NCBI GenBank assembly: GCA_947476405.1
Contig: CANJQG010000009.1
Location: 1-54,390, forward strand
Length of the DNA: 54,390 bases
Reading direction: 5' to 3'
From: Thiotrichales bacterium
GTDB lineage: Bacteria > Pseudomonadota > Gammaproteobacteria > Francisellales > CACEW01
Position numbers and translations under genes: made by a program. The notes under the pieces are model-generated. The model did no database searches. It was not told the DNA's origin and saw only the letters and a program-made list of their open reading frames with translations. Shown here one piece after another: positions 24,534 through 33,329 of the stretch; within the stretch, counting starts at the first letter, position 1, and the number at the start of each line of letters is the position of its first letter.

Positions 24534-25338
24534 TTTTTCTAAGCAGACGATTTATTTGAGTGATGCGGGAGCGTGTTTTGATCCTGTATTGGCAGGCTAT
24601 TTGACAGCCTCAAAGGGCAAATTATCCGTGCATCTGAAAGAAGCGGAGGCTTTGAATTTGTTGATTATCAATTCAGCTTCTGAATTTTCACTGGAGATTA
24701 AGCTCGATCCAGGAGCATCTTTGGATTATGGATTGATGGCTGAGGGCGGGAAAAATCAAAAAATAGAAATTCAAGCGCATTGTCAGAAGAATGCGCATTT
24801 AGTGGGTGCGCATGCCTTGTGTAGTGAGCTGGAACTCCATGAGCAGCTCGATGTTTATTTGCAAGGCGAAGGTGCTGAGATGCAGATTGCCGGCTTGCAG
24901 TATGGGCGTGACCGCGCTGTATTGGCGCATCATCTTTGTGTCTATCATCAAGCTGATTATACAAAAAGTCAGATTGAATTTCGAGGGATTGCAGATGGCC
25001 GAAGTCGATTGATTTTTGATGGCCTTATCGCGGTGCCAAAAGGGGTGAAGGGGGTGGATGCCAATGAGCAGACTCGAAATTTGTTGCTTTCAAATACGGC
25101 GGAAATTCATGCGCGACCTCGCTTAGAAATCTACAGTAACGAAATTGCCTGTCGTCATGGTGCCAGTATTGGTAATTTAGATCAAAATGCGTTATTTTAC
25201 TTGCAGAGTCGCGGATTGACAGAGTCTGAAGCGCGTCGGGTTTTAATTAATGCATTTATGGCGAGTGTTTTTGATCAAGCTTCTCCGATTGCAGCGCAGG
25301 TTCAACATCATTTAGGATTAGAGCATTATGACCACTGA
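24526..25338 (+). CDS. sufD: SUF scaffold subunit SufD, short form
   Basis: SufD pairs with SufB in the SufBC2D scaffold. The C-terminal half is clearly SufD. It includes TAEIHARPRLEIYSNEIACRHGASIG, whose His matches the cluster-bridging His360 of E. coli, followed by LDQNALFYLQSRGLTESEARRVLINAFM. At 270 residues it is much shorter than the usual 420-440. The N-terminal helical domain and part of the beta-helix are missing, with no break visible upstream because sufC ends there. I start at the ATG at 24526, which overlaps the sufC stop. The gene is probably functional as a minimal SufD. An in-frame deletion in an ancestor is the simplest explanation. Confidence 0.88.
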   Translation: MTDFSKQTIYLSDAGACFDPVLAGYLTASKGKLSVHLKEAEALNLLIINSASEFSLEIKLDPGASLDYGLMAEGGKNQKIEIQAHCQKNAHLVGAHALCSELELHEQLDVYLQGEGAEMQIAGLQYGRDRAVLAHHLCVYHQADYTKSQIEFRGIADGRSRLIFDGLIAVPKGVKGVDANEQTRNLLLSNTAEIHARPRLEIYSNEIACRHGASIGNLDQNALFYLQSRGLTESEARRVLINAFMASVFDQASPIAAQVQHHLGLEHYDH

Positions 25339-26587
25339 AGATATTATTAAATTAGAGAACAAAGTATTCCCTTGGGATGCGCATTTGATTCGGGAAGATT
25401 TTCCCATTCTGAATCGTGAGATGAATGGCCTACCCCTGGTTTATCTTGATAATGCGGCAACGACCCAAAAACCAATGTGTGTCATCGATCGTCTGATGCA
25501 GTTTTATACGCATGAAAACGCCAATGTCCATCGGAGTGTCTATTCGATGGCCGAAGAGGCAACGGGTTATTTTGAGGGGGTCCGTAAAATAGTAAAAGGG
25601 TTTATTCATGCCAGAAATAAAAATGAGATTGTTTTTACCAAGGGGGCAACGGAGGCGATTAATCTGATTGCTGCGACTTATGGTAAAATGAATCTTAAGG
25701 CGGGTGATGAGATTATTTTAAGCAGTCTGGAGCATCATGCTAATATTGTTCCCTGGCAGATGCTGGCGAAAGAAAAAGGCTTTGTCATTCATACGATTCC
25801 ACTTTTAGAGAATGGGGATTTGGATTTAAACACCTATCGCGATTTGCTATCTCGCAAAACAAAATTAGTGGGTATTACGCATGTCTCTAATGCGGTTGGA
25901 ACGATTAATCCAGTTCGGGAGATCATTCATCTCGCTCATCAATGTGGCGCAAAAGTGCTGGTTGATGCGTGTCAGTCTGTCATGCACATGCCGATTAATG
26001 TGCAGGAAATGAATTGCGATTTTCTGGTTTTTTCTTCTCATAAAATTTATGGCCCAACCGGTGTGGGCGTCTTATATGCAAAGGAAGAGTTATTGGCAGA
26101 TATGCCCCCTTATCAAGGCGGGGGGGACATGATTACCCGTGTCACCATGGAAGCCAGTGAATATGCTGAGCCGCCGATGCGTTTTGAGGCAGGGACCCCT
26201 AATATTGCTGATGTGATTGCCTTGGGTACCGCTTTGCAGTACTTTAAGGCGTTTTCTTTCGATTCCATCATTCGTTACGAACAGGAGTTATTAGAATATG
26301 CAATGCAGGGATTAAAAGAGATTTCAGGGGTTTCAATTATTGGAGGGGGACATGTACAGGCACCGATTGTTTCTTTTGTCATGGATAAAATTCATCCGCA
26401 TGATGTGGCCACGATCATCAGTCAAAGCGGCATTGCCGCTCGAGCCGGTCATCATTGTGCCATGCCCACGTTGCAGGCTTTAGGCGTTCCTGCAACCACG
26501 CGAATTTCGATGACGTATTATAATACTTTTTCTGAGTTGGACTTGCTATTTAATGCACTTCATGTGGTCAAAAAGGTATTTGAATGA
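25328..26587 (+). CDS. sufS: Cysteine desulfurase SufS
   Basis: SufS is a PLP enzyme that takes sulfur from cysteine, forming a persulfide on its active cysteine and passing it to a partner. The 419-residue group II NifS-like protein has the PLP lysine Lys239 in SSHKIYGPTGVG. The active cysteine Cys377 lies in RAGHHCAMP, the RxGHHCA motif of SufS rather than of IscS. His136, His137 and the LDNAATTQKP N-terminal sequence are also conserved. It overlaps sufD by 11 nt and sufU by 4 nt. SufE is not encoded in the operon; SufU takes its place. Confidence 0.96.
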   Translation: MTTEDIIKLENKVFPWDAHLIREDFPILNREMNGLPLVYLDNAATTQKPMCVIDRLMQFYTHENANVHRSVYSMAEEATGYFEGVRKIVKGFIHARNKNEIVFTKGATEAINLIAATYGKMNLKAGDEIILSSLEHHANIVPWQMLAKEKGFVIHTIPLLENGDLDLNTYRDLLSRKTKLVGITHVSNAVGTINPVREIIHLAHQCGAKVLVDACQSVMHMPINVQEMNCDFLVFSSHKIYGPTGVGVLYAKEELLADMPPYQGGGDMITRVTMEASEYAEPPMRFEAGTPNIADVIALGTALQYFKAFSFDSIIRYEQELLEYAMQGLKEISGVSIIGGGHVQAPIVSFVMDKIHPHDVATIISQSGIAARAGHHCAMPTLQALGVPATTRISMTYYNTFSELDLLFNALHVVKKVFE

Positions 26588-27033
26588 GCAGTCTAAATCA
26601 ATTATATCATGAGGTAATTGTTGATCATGGCCGGCATCCCCGAAATTTTGGGATGCTTCCAGATGCCAAGCACTTGCGCGGACATAATCCTTTGTGTGGC
26701 GATGAGCTGATGTTGTATCTTAAAATCGAGCAGGGCATGATTGTCGAATCGCGTTTTGATGGGCAGGGGTGTGCGATTTCAATGGCCTCTGCTTCCCTTA
26801 TGACGCAAGCGATTAAAGGGAAAACGCTGGCAGAAGCTGAAATTTTATTTGAACACTTCCATTCCTTTTTAATCAATCCACACGAGGATGCAGATGCGGA
26901 TGCGTTATTAGGAAAGTTAGTTATTTTGAAAGGCGTTTCTGAATATCCTTCACGAATCAAATGTGCCACTTTGGCCTGGCATACCTTACATGCCTTGTTG
27001 AAGAATGAGCATGAACCGGTTTCAACGGAGTAA
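26584..27033 (+). CDS. sufU: SufU zinc-dependent sulfur acceptor / NifU-like protein
   Basis: SufU accepts persulfide sulfur from SufS and replaces SufE in many bacteria. The 149-residue IscU-fold protein keeps the three conserved cysteines Cys38 (NPLCGDEL), Cys63 (GQGCAISMAS) and Cys127 (IKCATLAWHTL). The spacing between the second and third is longer than in IscU, as typical of SufU. In the first motif, GD is followed by Glu rather than the Arg common in Firmicutes SufU. It lies between sufS and the A-type carrier gene. The antisense open frame of similar length is a codon-usage shadow. Confidence 0.93.
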   Translation: MSSLNQLYHEVIVDHGRHPRNFGMLPDAKHLRGHNPLCGDELMLYLKIEQGMIVESRFDGQGCAISMASASLMTQAIKGKTLAEAEILFEHFHSFLINPHEDADADALLGKLVILKGVSEYPSRIKCATLAWHTLHALLKNEHEPVSTE

Positions 27034-27036
27034 GCT

Positions 27037-27363
27037 ATGATCGAGATCACTTTGGCTGCCGCGCAGCATTTTCAAAAACAACTTCACTCGACTGAGAAAT
27101 TGGCCCTTGCTTTGAAAGTGAAGCGTTCGGGCTGCTCGGGGTTGAGTTATGATTTAAGCTTAATCGAGGAAGCGCCTGATTCTGAGGCGTATATCTCTGT
27201 TCCCAATCCTTGCAATGTACTCTTTTATTTAGAAAAGCAGAGTGCCGCCTATTTAAAAGGCTTGAAAATTGATTTTAAAACGGAGGGCCTGCAACATCGT
27301 TTGGTCTATATCAATCCAAATGAATCGGGGCAATGTGGCTGTGGAGAGAGTTTTTCAGTATGA
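27037..27363 (+). CDS. A-type Fe-S carrier (SufA/IscA-like)
   Basis: This 108-residue A-type protein carries Fe-S clusters from the scaffold to target proteins. The three ligand cysteines are present: Cys33 in KRSGCSGLSYDL, and Cys100 and Cys102 in GQCGCGESF near the end. The operon position makes the name sufA natural, but SufA, IscA and ErpA cannot be separated safely by eye. It starts three bases after the sufU stop and its own stop overlaps sufT (ATGA). Confidence 0.92.
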   Translation: MIEITLAAAQHFQKQLHSTEKLALALKVKRSGCSGLSYDLSLIEEAPDSEAYISVPNPCNVLFYLEKQSAAYLKGLKIDFKTEGLQHRLVYINPNESGQCGCGESFSV

Positions 27364-27908
27364 AGATTGAAGATGTAACGATTGTGAAGCGTGATGTCGA
27401 AGGGACACTGATCCCTTACGGTCAGTCTGTTACCTTGATTCCAGGGACAGAAGTCTTAGTCACGCAGTCTTTAGGGGGCAGTTTTACGCTCAATGTGAAT
27501 GGCAATCTGGTGCGCATCGAAGGGAAAGATGCCGATGCGATTGGAAAAGAGCCTGTTTTACTTCCGTCAGAAAAAATTGGGATGGATGTTGAGGGGGTCA
27601 GCGAAGATTTAGTTTGGGAGCAATTGCGGACTTGTTTTGATCCAGAAATTCCCGTTAATATTGTGGATTTAGGGCTTATCTATGAATTGGAAATTACTGA
27701 ACAAAAAAAAGGAGGGTTTCACATCGGTGTGCAGATGACTTTGACGGCGCCGGGTTGTGGTATGGGGCCGGTTTTAACACAAGATATAGAAAATAAATTG
27801 TTGATGATTCCGAATGTTAAAAAAGTGGATGTCGTATTAGTCTTTGATCCACCGTGGAATTCTGACAGAATGAGCGAGGCTGCAAAATTAGAGCTTGATT
27901 TATTTTAA
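27360..27908 (+). CDS. sufT: SufT, DUF59/MIP18-domain Fe-S assembly protein
   Basis: SufT proteins are auxiliary factors for Fe-S maturation, found at the end of suf operons. The 182-residue protein has a short N-terminal domain (IPYGQSVTLIPGTEVLVTQSLGG) followed by the MIP18/DUF59 domain (WEQLRTCFDPEIPVNIVDLGLIYEL, LTAPGCGMGPVLTQDI, VDVVLVFDPPWNSDRMSEAA). The start ATG overlaps the previous stop; the upstream open frame inside the carrier gene is not used. It is the last gene of the operon, since a separate promoter follows directly. Confidence 0.92.
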   Translation: MKIEDVTIVKRDVEGTLIPYGQSVTLIPGTEVLVTQSLGGSFTLNVNGNLVRIEGKDADAIGKEPVLLPSEKIGMDVEGVSEDLVWEQLRTCFDPEIPVNIVDLGLIYELEITEQKKGGFHIGVQMTLTAPGCGMGPVLTQDIENKLLMIPNVKKVDVVLVFDPPWNSDRMSEAAKLELDLF

Positions 27909-27912
27909 AGGC

Positions 27913-27940
27913 TTGTCATTTCTTAAAAAAGGGCTATAAT
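27913..27940 (+). promoter_or_regulatory. Promoter of the small HTH gene
   Basis: TTGTCA (27913-27918) and a perfect TATAAT (27935-27940) are 16 bp apart, just after the sufT stop. The HTH gene ATG with AAGGAG follows about 46 bp later. Confidence 0.65.
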
Positions 27941-27986
27941 GGATTCGATAATAAAACATCATTTAGCCCAAATCAAGGAGTATAAG

Positions 27987-28277
27987 ATGACGATTCAAAC
28001 CGTAGAACAACGTATTATTGATGAATTTAACTGTTCCGTTTCAGAGCTTTTAGCTAAGTATGCAAACGAAGGCCTGACGTCCAAAGAAGTGGCTGAAATC
28101 CTGCAATGCGGTGTCTCCAATGTTCGCCGTATCGCACGTAAATATAATATTCGTTTTAATCAACCTGCTTTGCAGTCCAAAGTGGTGCATAGTAAAGAGT
28201 TTTTAGATAAAGCGATTAATGCCACCAATTTTTTATCCCGCACCTGGCGGATGAATTTTTCTAGCACTTTAGCTTAA
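27987..28277 (+). CDS. Small helix-turn-helix protein
   Basis: The 96-residue protein has a central helix-turn-helix (LTSKEVAEILQCGVSNVRRIARKYNIRF, about residues 31-58), in which the second helix resembles a recognition helix. A short acidic N-terminal helix precedes it. The C-terminus is basic and polar (ATNFLSRTWRMNFSS). I do not recognise a named family. AAGGAG precedes the ATG at 27987, so the open frame upstream to 27939 is not used. It has its own promoter and lies between sufT and coaD, six bases before coaD. It could be a DNA-binding regulator or a nucleoid protein. Its target is unknown. Confidence 0.75.
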   Translation: MTIQTVEQRIIDEFNCSVSELLAKYANEGLTSKEVAEILQCGVSNVRRIARKYNIRFNQPALQSKVVHSKEFLDKAINATNFLSRTWRMNFSSTLA

Positions 28278-28283
28278 ATTTTA

Positions 28284-28772
28284 ATGACCCTGGCTGTTTA
28301 TCCTGGGACCTTTGACCCCATTACAATGGGGCATTTTGATCTCATTCAGCGCGCTTCCCATTTATTCGATCACTTGATTGTGGCCGTTGCGCTCTCGAAT
28401 CATAAAAAAACCTTATTTTCTTTTCAGGAGCGCCTTGATCTCGTTAAAGAGAGTTTTAGGCATCGCCCCCATATTCAAGTCCTGCCTCTGGATGGCTTGT
28501 TAGTCGATTTTGCACAAAAAAATAAGGCAGATGTGGTCATTCGGGGGTTGCGGACCGCTGCTGATTTTGAATATGAGTTTCAATTAGCCGGAATGAACCG
28601 AAAACTGTCTCCACAGATTGAAACCGTTTTTATGACCCCATCCGAAGAAACTTTATTTATTTCTGCAACCTTGGTGCGTGAAATCATTCGTTTTGGTGGC
28701 GATGCCAGTGCCTTTATTCCGCCTGAGGTGCAGGCTTTTTTAAAAGCGAAGCGTATTGATCATGGCCCTTAA
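28284..28772 (+). CDS. coaD: Phosphopantetheine adenylyltransferase
   Basis: CoaD adenylates 4'-phosphopantetheine to dephospho-CoA, the penultimate step of coenzyme A synthesis. The 162-residue protein has the nucleotidyltransferase motif GTFDPITMGH (8-17), VIRGLRTAADFEYEFQLAGMN and the ISATLVREI signature. Its length matches the family. It follows the HTH gene by six bases without a clear Shine-Dalgarno and overlaps the ferredoxin gene by 11 nt. Confidence 0.96.
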   Translation: MTLAVYPGTFDPITMGHFDLIQRASHLFDHLIVAVALSNHKKTLFSFQERLDLVKESFRHRPHIQVLPLDGLLVDFAQKNKADVVIRGLRTAADFEYEFQLAGMNRKLSPQIETVFMTPSEETLFISATLVREIIRFGGDASAFIPPEVQAFLKAKRIDHGP

Positions 28773-29007
28773 AATTACCGAGCAGTGTATCAACTGCGAT
28801 GTGTGCGAACCTGAATGCCCAAATGACGCCATCTCACCCGGCGAACTCGTCTACGTGATTGATCCCAATAAGTGTACCGAATGCGTTGGTCATTTTGATG
28901 TGCCGCAATGTCAGGAAGTCTGTCCCGTTGAGTGCATTAATCTCAATGATTTATTTCAAGAATCAAAAGCGGAACTGCTGGCTAAATATCATCGTCTGAT
29001 GGGCTGA
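28762..29007 (+). CDS. YfhL-like 2[4Fe-4S] ferredoxin
   Basis: The 81-residue protein is a bacterial ferredoxin of the YfhL/Alvin type. The first cluster motif is Cys9, Cys12, Cys15, Cys19 (CINCDVCEPECP). The second has Cys38, Cys41, Cys50 and Cys54, with an extra Cys58, giving the loop insertion typical of this group. It is a low-potential electron carrier, probably cytoplasmic. It starts at the ATG at 28762 inside the coaD 3' end. The coaD-ferredoxin pairing is common in gammaproteobacteria. Confidence 0.93.
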   Translation: MALKITEQCINCDVCEPECPNDAISPGELVYVIDPNKCTECVGHFDVPQCQEVCPVECINLNDLFQESKAELLAKYHRLMG

Positions 29008-29074
29008 GTCCGGCTTCTCAAAATGCGCCTTTTTGGATATACTCTATTCTTTTCGAAATAAGAAACCCTGCGCC

Positions 29075-31774
29075 ATGAAAGATTATAAAGAAGCCCTTCA
29101 CTTGCCCCAGACGGATTTCCCGATGAAGGCTGACCTTGCAAAGCGGGAGCCTGATTTTTTGAAGGCTTGGCAGGCGCAGGATTTATATCACACCGTCCAG
29201 GCTGCGCGTGCGGATGCATCACACACTTTTATTTTGCATGATGGTCCGCCCTATGCCAATGGGACTTTACATGTGGGGCATGCCGCAAATAAAATTTTGA
29301 AAGATATTATTGTGAAGTCTAAGGTTTTATTGGGTTTACGTGCGCCTTATGTTCCGGGTTGGGATTGTCATGGATTGCCCATTGAGTTGGTGGTTGAAAA
29401 AAAATGGGGCAAGCCAGGCCAAAAATTAACAGCGGCTGAATTTCGTCAAAAATGTCGTGAATATGCTGCAGAACAAATCGATCTCCAGCGTGAAGATTTT
29501 AAGCGTTTAGGCGGATTAGGCGAATGGGAAAAGCCCTATATCACCATGGATCATGTTTATGAGGCGGAGCAAATCCGTACCTTGGCCAAAATTTATCAAA
29601 ATGGTCATGTCAAAAAAGGGTACAAACCCGTGCACTGGTGTCTGGATTGCGCCTCGTCTTTGGCGGAAGCAGAGGTTGAATATCAGGATAAAACTTCTGA
29701 TTCCATCACGGTGAAATTTGCCTCCGAAAAAGGGAATGTCTTGATTTGGACAACAACACCTTGGACCTTACCTGCCAATATGGCCGTATCAGCCGGCCCA
29801 GAAATCATTTATGTCCAAGTCCGATTGAATGATCTGTTATTTATGGTCGCGAAAGATCGCATAGAGTCTGTATTTGCAGGGGAGTCTATCGAAATTCTGG
29901 CTTCTTTCACGGGGCGTGAGCTCGCCGGTTTAATTTTGCAACATCCTTTTGAAAATCGTACGGTGCCAATGATTTTAGGTGATCACGTCACCACGGATGC
30001 GGGAACGGGATTTGTGCATACGGCACCTGCGCATGGGGTGGATGATTTTCAAGTGTCTAAAAAATATGGCATTGAGGTTTATAATCCTGTTGGATCCAAT
30101 GGATGTTATATCAAAGGCACTCCGTTTTTTGAGGGGGTTCACGTGAGCAAAGCCAATCCCTTTGTGATTGCGAAATTGCAAGAAATGGGTGCTTTATTGA
30201 AACATGAAAAAATCAATCATAGTTTTCCACATTGCTGGCGTCATAAAACTCCGCTTATTTTCAGGGCAACGCCTCAATGGTTTGTCAGTATGGAGCGCTT
30301 GCTGCCTCAAGCAATAGCCGCAGTGGAGGCGGTTCAGTTTACGCCGCCTGAGGGCAAAAATCGCTTTTTATCGATGCTGCGGGATCGCCCGGATTGGTGT
30401 ATCTCCCGCCAGCGGACCTGGGGCGTGCCGATTCCTTTTTTCACGCATAAACAAACGGGTGACTTGCATCCCGATACGGCGCAGATTCTGCAAAAAGTCG
30501 CCGATGCGATTGAAAAAAACGGCCTGGAAGCCTGGTTTGCTCCAGATCAATATTTTGAAGTCAATCTTGCTGAATATGATAAAGCAACGGATACGCTGGA
30601 TGTCTGGTTTGATTCAGGCGTCTCCAATCAGTGCGTGCTTGCGCAGCGTGCGGATTTAAGTTATCCGGCAGATCTCTATTTAGAGGGCTCTGATCAGCAT
30701 CGTGGTTGGTTTCAGACGTCTATGCTGGCCTCCATCGCGGCAAACGGTCGCGCACCTTATCGGCAAATTTTAACACATGGTTTTCTGGTGGATGGTCATG
30801 GGCGCAAGATGTCCAAATCAGTGGGGAATGTCGTGACGATTCAAGACGCCGTCAAAGAATATGGTGCAGATATTATTCGCTTATGGGTGGCCATGACGGA
30901 CTTTACCGGCGAGATGGCGTATTCCAAAGGGATTATTCAGCAAAGTGCGGATTTGTATCGCAAGATTCGTAATACCTTTCGTTATCTCTTGGGTGCCTTG
31001 GATGGTTTTGCGCAGACCGATGTGGTTCCCTCGCAGGATTTAATTGAGATCGATCAATTCATGCTGCAAAAAGCGGATGCGCTCAGTCCCTTAAGTGACT
31101 ACAATGTTCGTGATTTTATCTCCATGATTCATACTTTTTGCGAAGATGATCTGAGTAATGTTTATTTTGATGTCTTGAAAGATCGCTTATATACCGAAAA
31201 TGACTGGAATCGTCGCTCCGCTCAAACCGCTATCATGGCTATTTTAAATGTCTTGGTGCGTTTGGTCTCGCCTGTTTTAAGTTTTACCGCGGATGAAGTT
31301 TGGCAAGTCATGCGTCAGAAAGGCTGGGCCTCGAGTTCAGATCAAACTATTTTCACAAGCTGTTTGCCTCCATCACAGACCTTGAATATTGATGCGGTTG
31401 CCTGGGAACAAAGCTGGCCTTTGCTGAAAAATATGCGGACAGAAGTCAATCGTGTTTTAGATGAGATGCGCAAAAATAAAGCATTGGGCAGTAATCTTGA
31501 AGCGGAAGTGACCTATGCATTGCCGGCTGACCATCCATTGATTCAAAAAATCAGTGACTCAGGCGAGCTTCACTATTTCTTGATTACTTCGCAGTTTCAA
31601 GCGGGGCAGAATCTTGTTGTGAATGTGACTGAAAATAATAAGTGCAGTCGGTGTTGGCATTATACTCCCCATGTTAAAGTCAGGCCTAATTTAATCTCAG
31701 ATGAAACCCAGGGGATTTGTCAGCGTTGTTATGAAAATTTAGCCGGGCAGGGCGTGAGGCGGCAGTATTTTTAA
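29075..31774 (+). CDS. ileS: Isoleucyl-tRNA synthetase
   Basis: IleS is the class I synthetase that charges tRNA-Ile and edits valine. The 899-residue protein has HIGH as HVGH (66-69), the CP1 editing domain (LIWTTTPWTLPANMAVS, GTGFVHTAPAHGVDDF), GSDQHRGWFQ, the KMSKSVGN loop, and a C-terminal zinc finger (CSRCWH, CQRCYENL). This is the bacterial cytosolic type, about 40 residues shorter than E. coli. I use the ATG at 29075; the open frame continues 14 codons upstream. No strong Shine-Dalgarno is visible. The usual neighbours ribF and lspA are absent. Confidence 0.96.
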   Translation: MKDYKEALHLPQTDFPMKADLAKREPDFLKAWQAQDLYHTVQAARADASHTFILHDGPPYANGTLHVGHAANKILKDIIVKSKVLLGLRAPYVPGWDCHGLPIELVVEKKWGKPGQKLTAAEFRQKCREYAAEQIDLQREDFKRLGGLGEWEKPYITMDHVYEAEQIRTLAKIYQNGHVKKGYKPVHWCLDCASSLAEAEVEYQDKTSDSITVKFASEKGNVLIWTTTPWTLPANMAVSAGPEIIYVQVRLNDLLFMVAKDRIESVFAGESIEILASFTGRELAGLILQHPFENRTVPMILGDHVTTDAGTGFVHTAPAHGVDDFQVSKKYGIEVYNPVGSNGCYIKGTPFFEGVHVSKANPFVIAKLQEMGALLKHEKINHSFPHCWRHKTPLIFRATPQWFVSMERLLPQAIAAVEAVQFTPPEGKNRFLSMLRDRPDWCISRQRTWGVPIPFFTHKQTGDLHPDTAQILQKVADAIEKNGLEAWFAPDQYFEVNLAEYDKATDTLDVWFDSGVSNQCVLAQRADLSYPADLYLEGSDQHRGWFQTSMLASIAANGRAPYRQILTHGFLVDGHGRKMSKSVGNVVTIQDAVKEYGADIIRLWVAMTDFTGEMAYSKGIIQQSADLYRKIRNTFRYLLGALDGFAQTDVVPSQDLIEIDQFMLQKADALSPLSDYNVRDFISMIHTFCEDDLSNVYFDVLKDRLYTENDWNRRSAQTAIMAILNVLVRLVSPVLSFTADEVWQVMRQKGWASSSDQTIFTSCLPPSQTLNIDAVAWEQSWPLLKNMRTEVNRVLDEMRKNKALGSNLEAEVTYALPADHPLIQKISDSGELHYFLITSQFQAGQNLVVNVTENNKCSRCWHYTPHVKVRPNLISDETQGICQRCYENLAGQGVRRQYF

Positions 31775-31797
31775 TTGTTTTTTGAAGAATGCTTTTG

Positions 31798-31806
31798 TGA
31801 TACAAT
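31798..31806 (+). promoter_or_regulatory. Extended -10 promoter of lysS
   Basis: TGA directly precedes TACAAT (31801-31806), an extended -10. No good -35 is present at normal spacing. The lysS ATG follows 29 bp downstream. Confidence 0.45.
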
Positions 31807-31835
31807 TCTCTTTTTTATGAGCAGAGAGATTGAAC

Positions 31836-33329
31836 ATGACGGATTTAATTGAAGATGAAAACAGCCAGATTTTAGAGCGCCGCCAAAAATTAGCCAGCTT
31901 GCGGGCTTTGTGTGCATCTGCTTTTCCCAATGATTTTGTGCCAGGGCAGCATGCAGCTGAGGTTGAGGTTGAATTTGCGACGCAGACTAAAGAAAGCTTG
32001 CTCGAATTAGCGCAGCAGGTGAGCCTTGCCGGGCGCGTCATGTTGAAACGTGTCATGGGTAAAGCGAGTTTTATTACGATTCAGGATGGTTCGGGGCGAA
32101 TTCAAATTTATTTGCGTCAGGATGAGTTGTCTAATTATGAAGCCTTTAAGCATTGGGATCTGGGTGATATTGTAGGCGTGAAAGGCCTTGTATTTCGAAC
32201 GAATACCGGTGAATTATCCGTCCATGCTTCACAGATCCAATTATTGACGAAATCGCTGCGGCCTTTGCCTGATAAATTTCATGGTCTGGCGGATCATGAG
32301 CAACGCTACCGCAAACGTTATCTTGATTTGACGATGAATCAGGGCGTGCGGCGGGTTTTTGAAATGCGGACCCAGATTATTGATGGCGTCCGTGAATTTT
32401 TAAGGGCACGCGATTATCTGGAAGTCGAAACCCCCATGATGCACGCAATTCCAGGGGGTGCAGCCGCTAAACCCTTCGAGACCTTTCATAATGCGCTCGA
32501 TTTGCCGATGTTTTTACGGATTTCTCCGGAGCTCTATTTGAAGCGGCTGATTGTCGGTGGAATGGAGCGTGTCTTTGAAATCAATCGCAGTTTCCGTAAT
32601 GAAGGCCTGTCAACGCGCCATAATCCAGAATTTACGATGATTGAGTTTTATCAGGCTTATGCCACTTATCAGGATTTGATTGCATTGACTGAAGCCTTGT
32701 TGCCGTACCTGGCTCAAAAAGTGTTGGGAACCACCACCGTCATGTATCAAGGGCGTGCTTTTGATTTGAGTCAATCCTTTGCTAAAATCACGGTTTTAGA
32801 GGCGATTTTAAAATATTGCCCCGAGGCAAGCTTGACTGATTTGCAGGATTTGGAAAAAGCCCAAGCCTTGGCCAAAAAATTAGGCATTACGCCTACCAAA
32901 GGTGCGGGTTTAGGCAAGGTGCAGATCGAGATTTTTGAAGAGGTGGCGGAGCATCAATTGATTGACCCTACTTTTATTACGGAGTATCCCACTGAGGTCT
33001 CGCCTTTGGCCAGACGAAATGATGCCAATCCTTTTGTGACGGATCGGTTTGAGTTTTTTATCGGCGGACGTGAGTTAGCCAATGGGTTTTCAGAACTAAA
33101 TGATGCGGAGGATCAAGCCGAGCGCTTTAAAGCCCAGCTGGATGCGAAAGAAGCCGGGGACGAGGAGGCTATGTTTTACGACGCGGATTACGTCGAAGCT
33201 TTAGAATACGGCATGCCGCCTACTGCGGGAGAAGGGATTGGCATTGACCGTTTGGTGATGTTTTTGACGGATTCCCCTTCGATTAGAGATGTCATTTTAT
33301 TTCCACAGATGCGACCTGTTTCTGTTTAA
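31836..33329 (+). CDS. lysS: Lysyl-tRNA synthetase, class II
   Basis: LysS charges tRNA-Lys. The 497-residue protein has an N-terminal OB-fold anticodon-binding domain (SLAGRVMLKRVMGKASFITIQDG) and a class II core. Motif 2 reads FRNEGLSTRHNPEFTMIEFYQAY and motif 3 GEGIGIDRLVMFL. The ATG at 31836 is preferred over a TTG six bases before it. The 3' end overlaps the convergent permease gene by 38 nt. prfB, its frequent upstream partner, is absent. The window also holds the LysRS paralogue epmA. Confidence 0.96.
   Translation: MTDLIEDENSQILERRQKLASLRALCASAFPNDFVPGQHAAEVEVEFATQTKESLLELAQQVSLAGRVMLKRVMGKASFITIQDGSGRIQIYLRQDELSNYEAFKHWDLGDIVGVKGLVFRTNTGELSVHASQIQLLTKSLRPLPDKFHGLADHEQRYRKRYLDLTMNQGVRRVFEMRTQIIDGVREFLRARDYLEVETPMMHAIPGGAAAKPFETFHNALDLPMFLRISPELYLKRLIVGGMERVFEINRSFRNEGLSTRHNPEFTMIEFYQAYATYQDLIALTEALLPYLAQKVLGTTTVMYQGRAFDLSQSFAKITVLEAILKYCPEASLTDLQDLEKAQALAKKLGITPTKGAGLGKVQIEIFEEVAEHQLIDPTFITEYPTEVSPLARRNDANPFVTDRFEFFIGGRELANGFSELNDAEDQAERFKAQLDAKEAGDEEAMFYDADYVEALEYGMPPTAGEGIGIDRLVMFLTDSPSIRDVILFPQMRPVSV

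Noticed and set aside
26625..27050. 141-codon frame antisense to sufU
   Set aside because: sufU on the other strand has all three cysteines and family length. The antisense frame has Ser/Cys-rich, non-protein-like composition.
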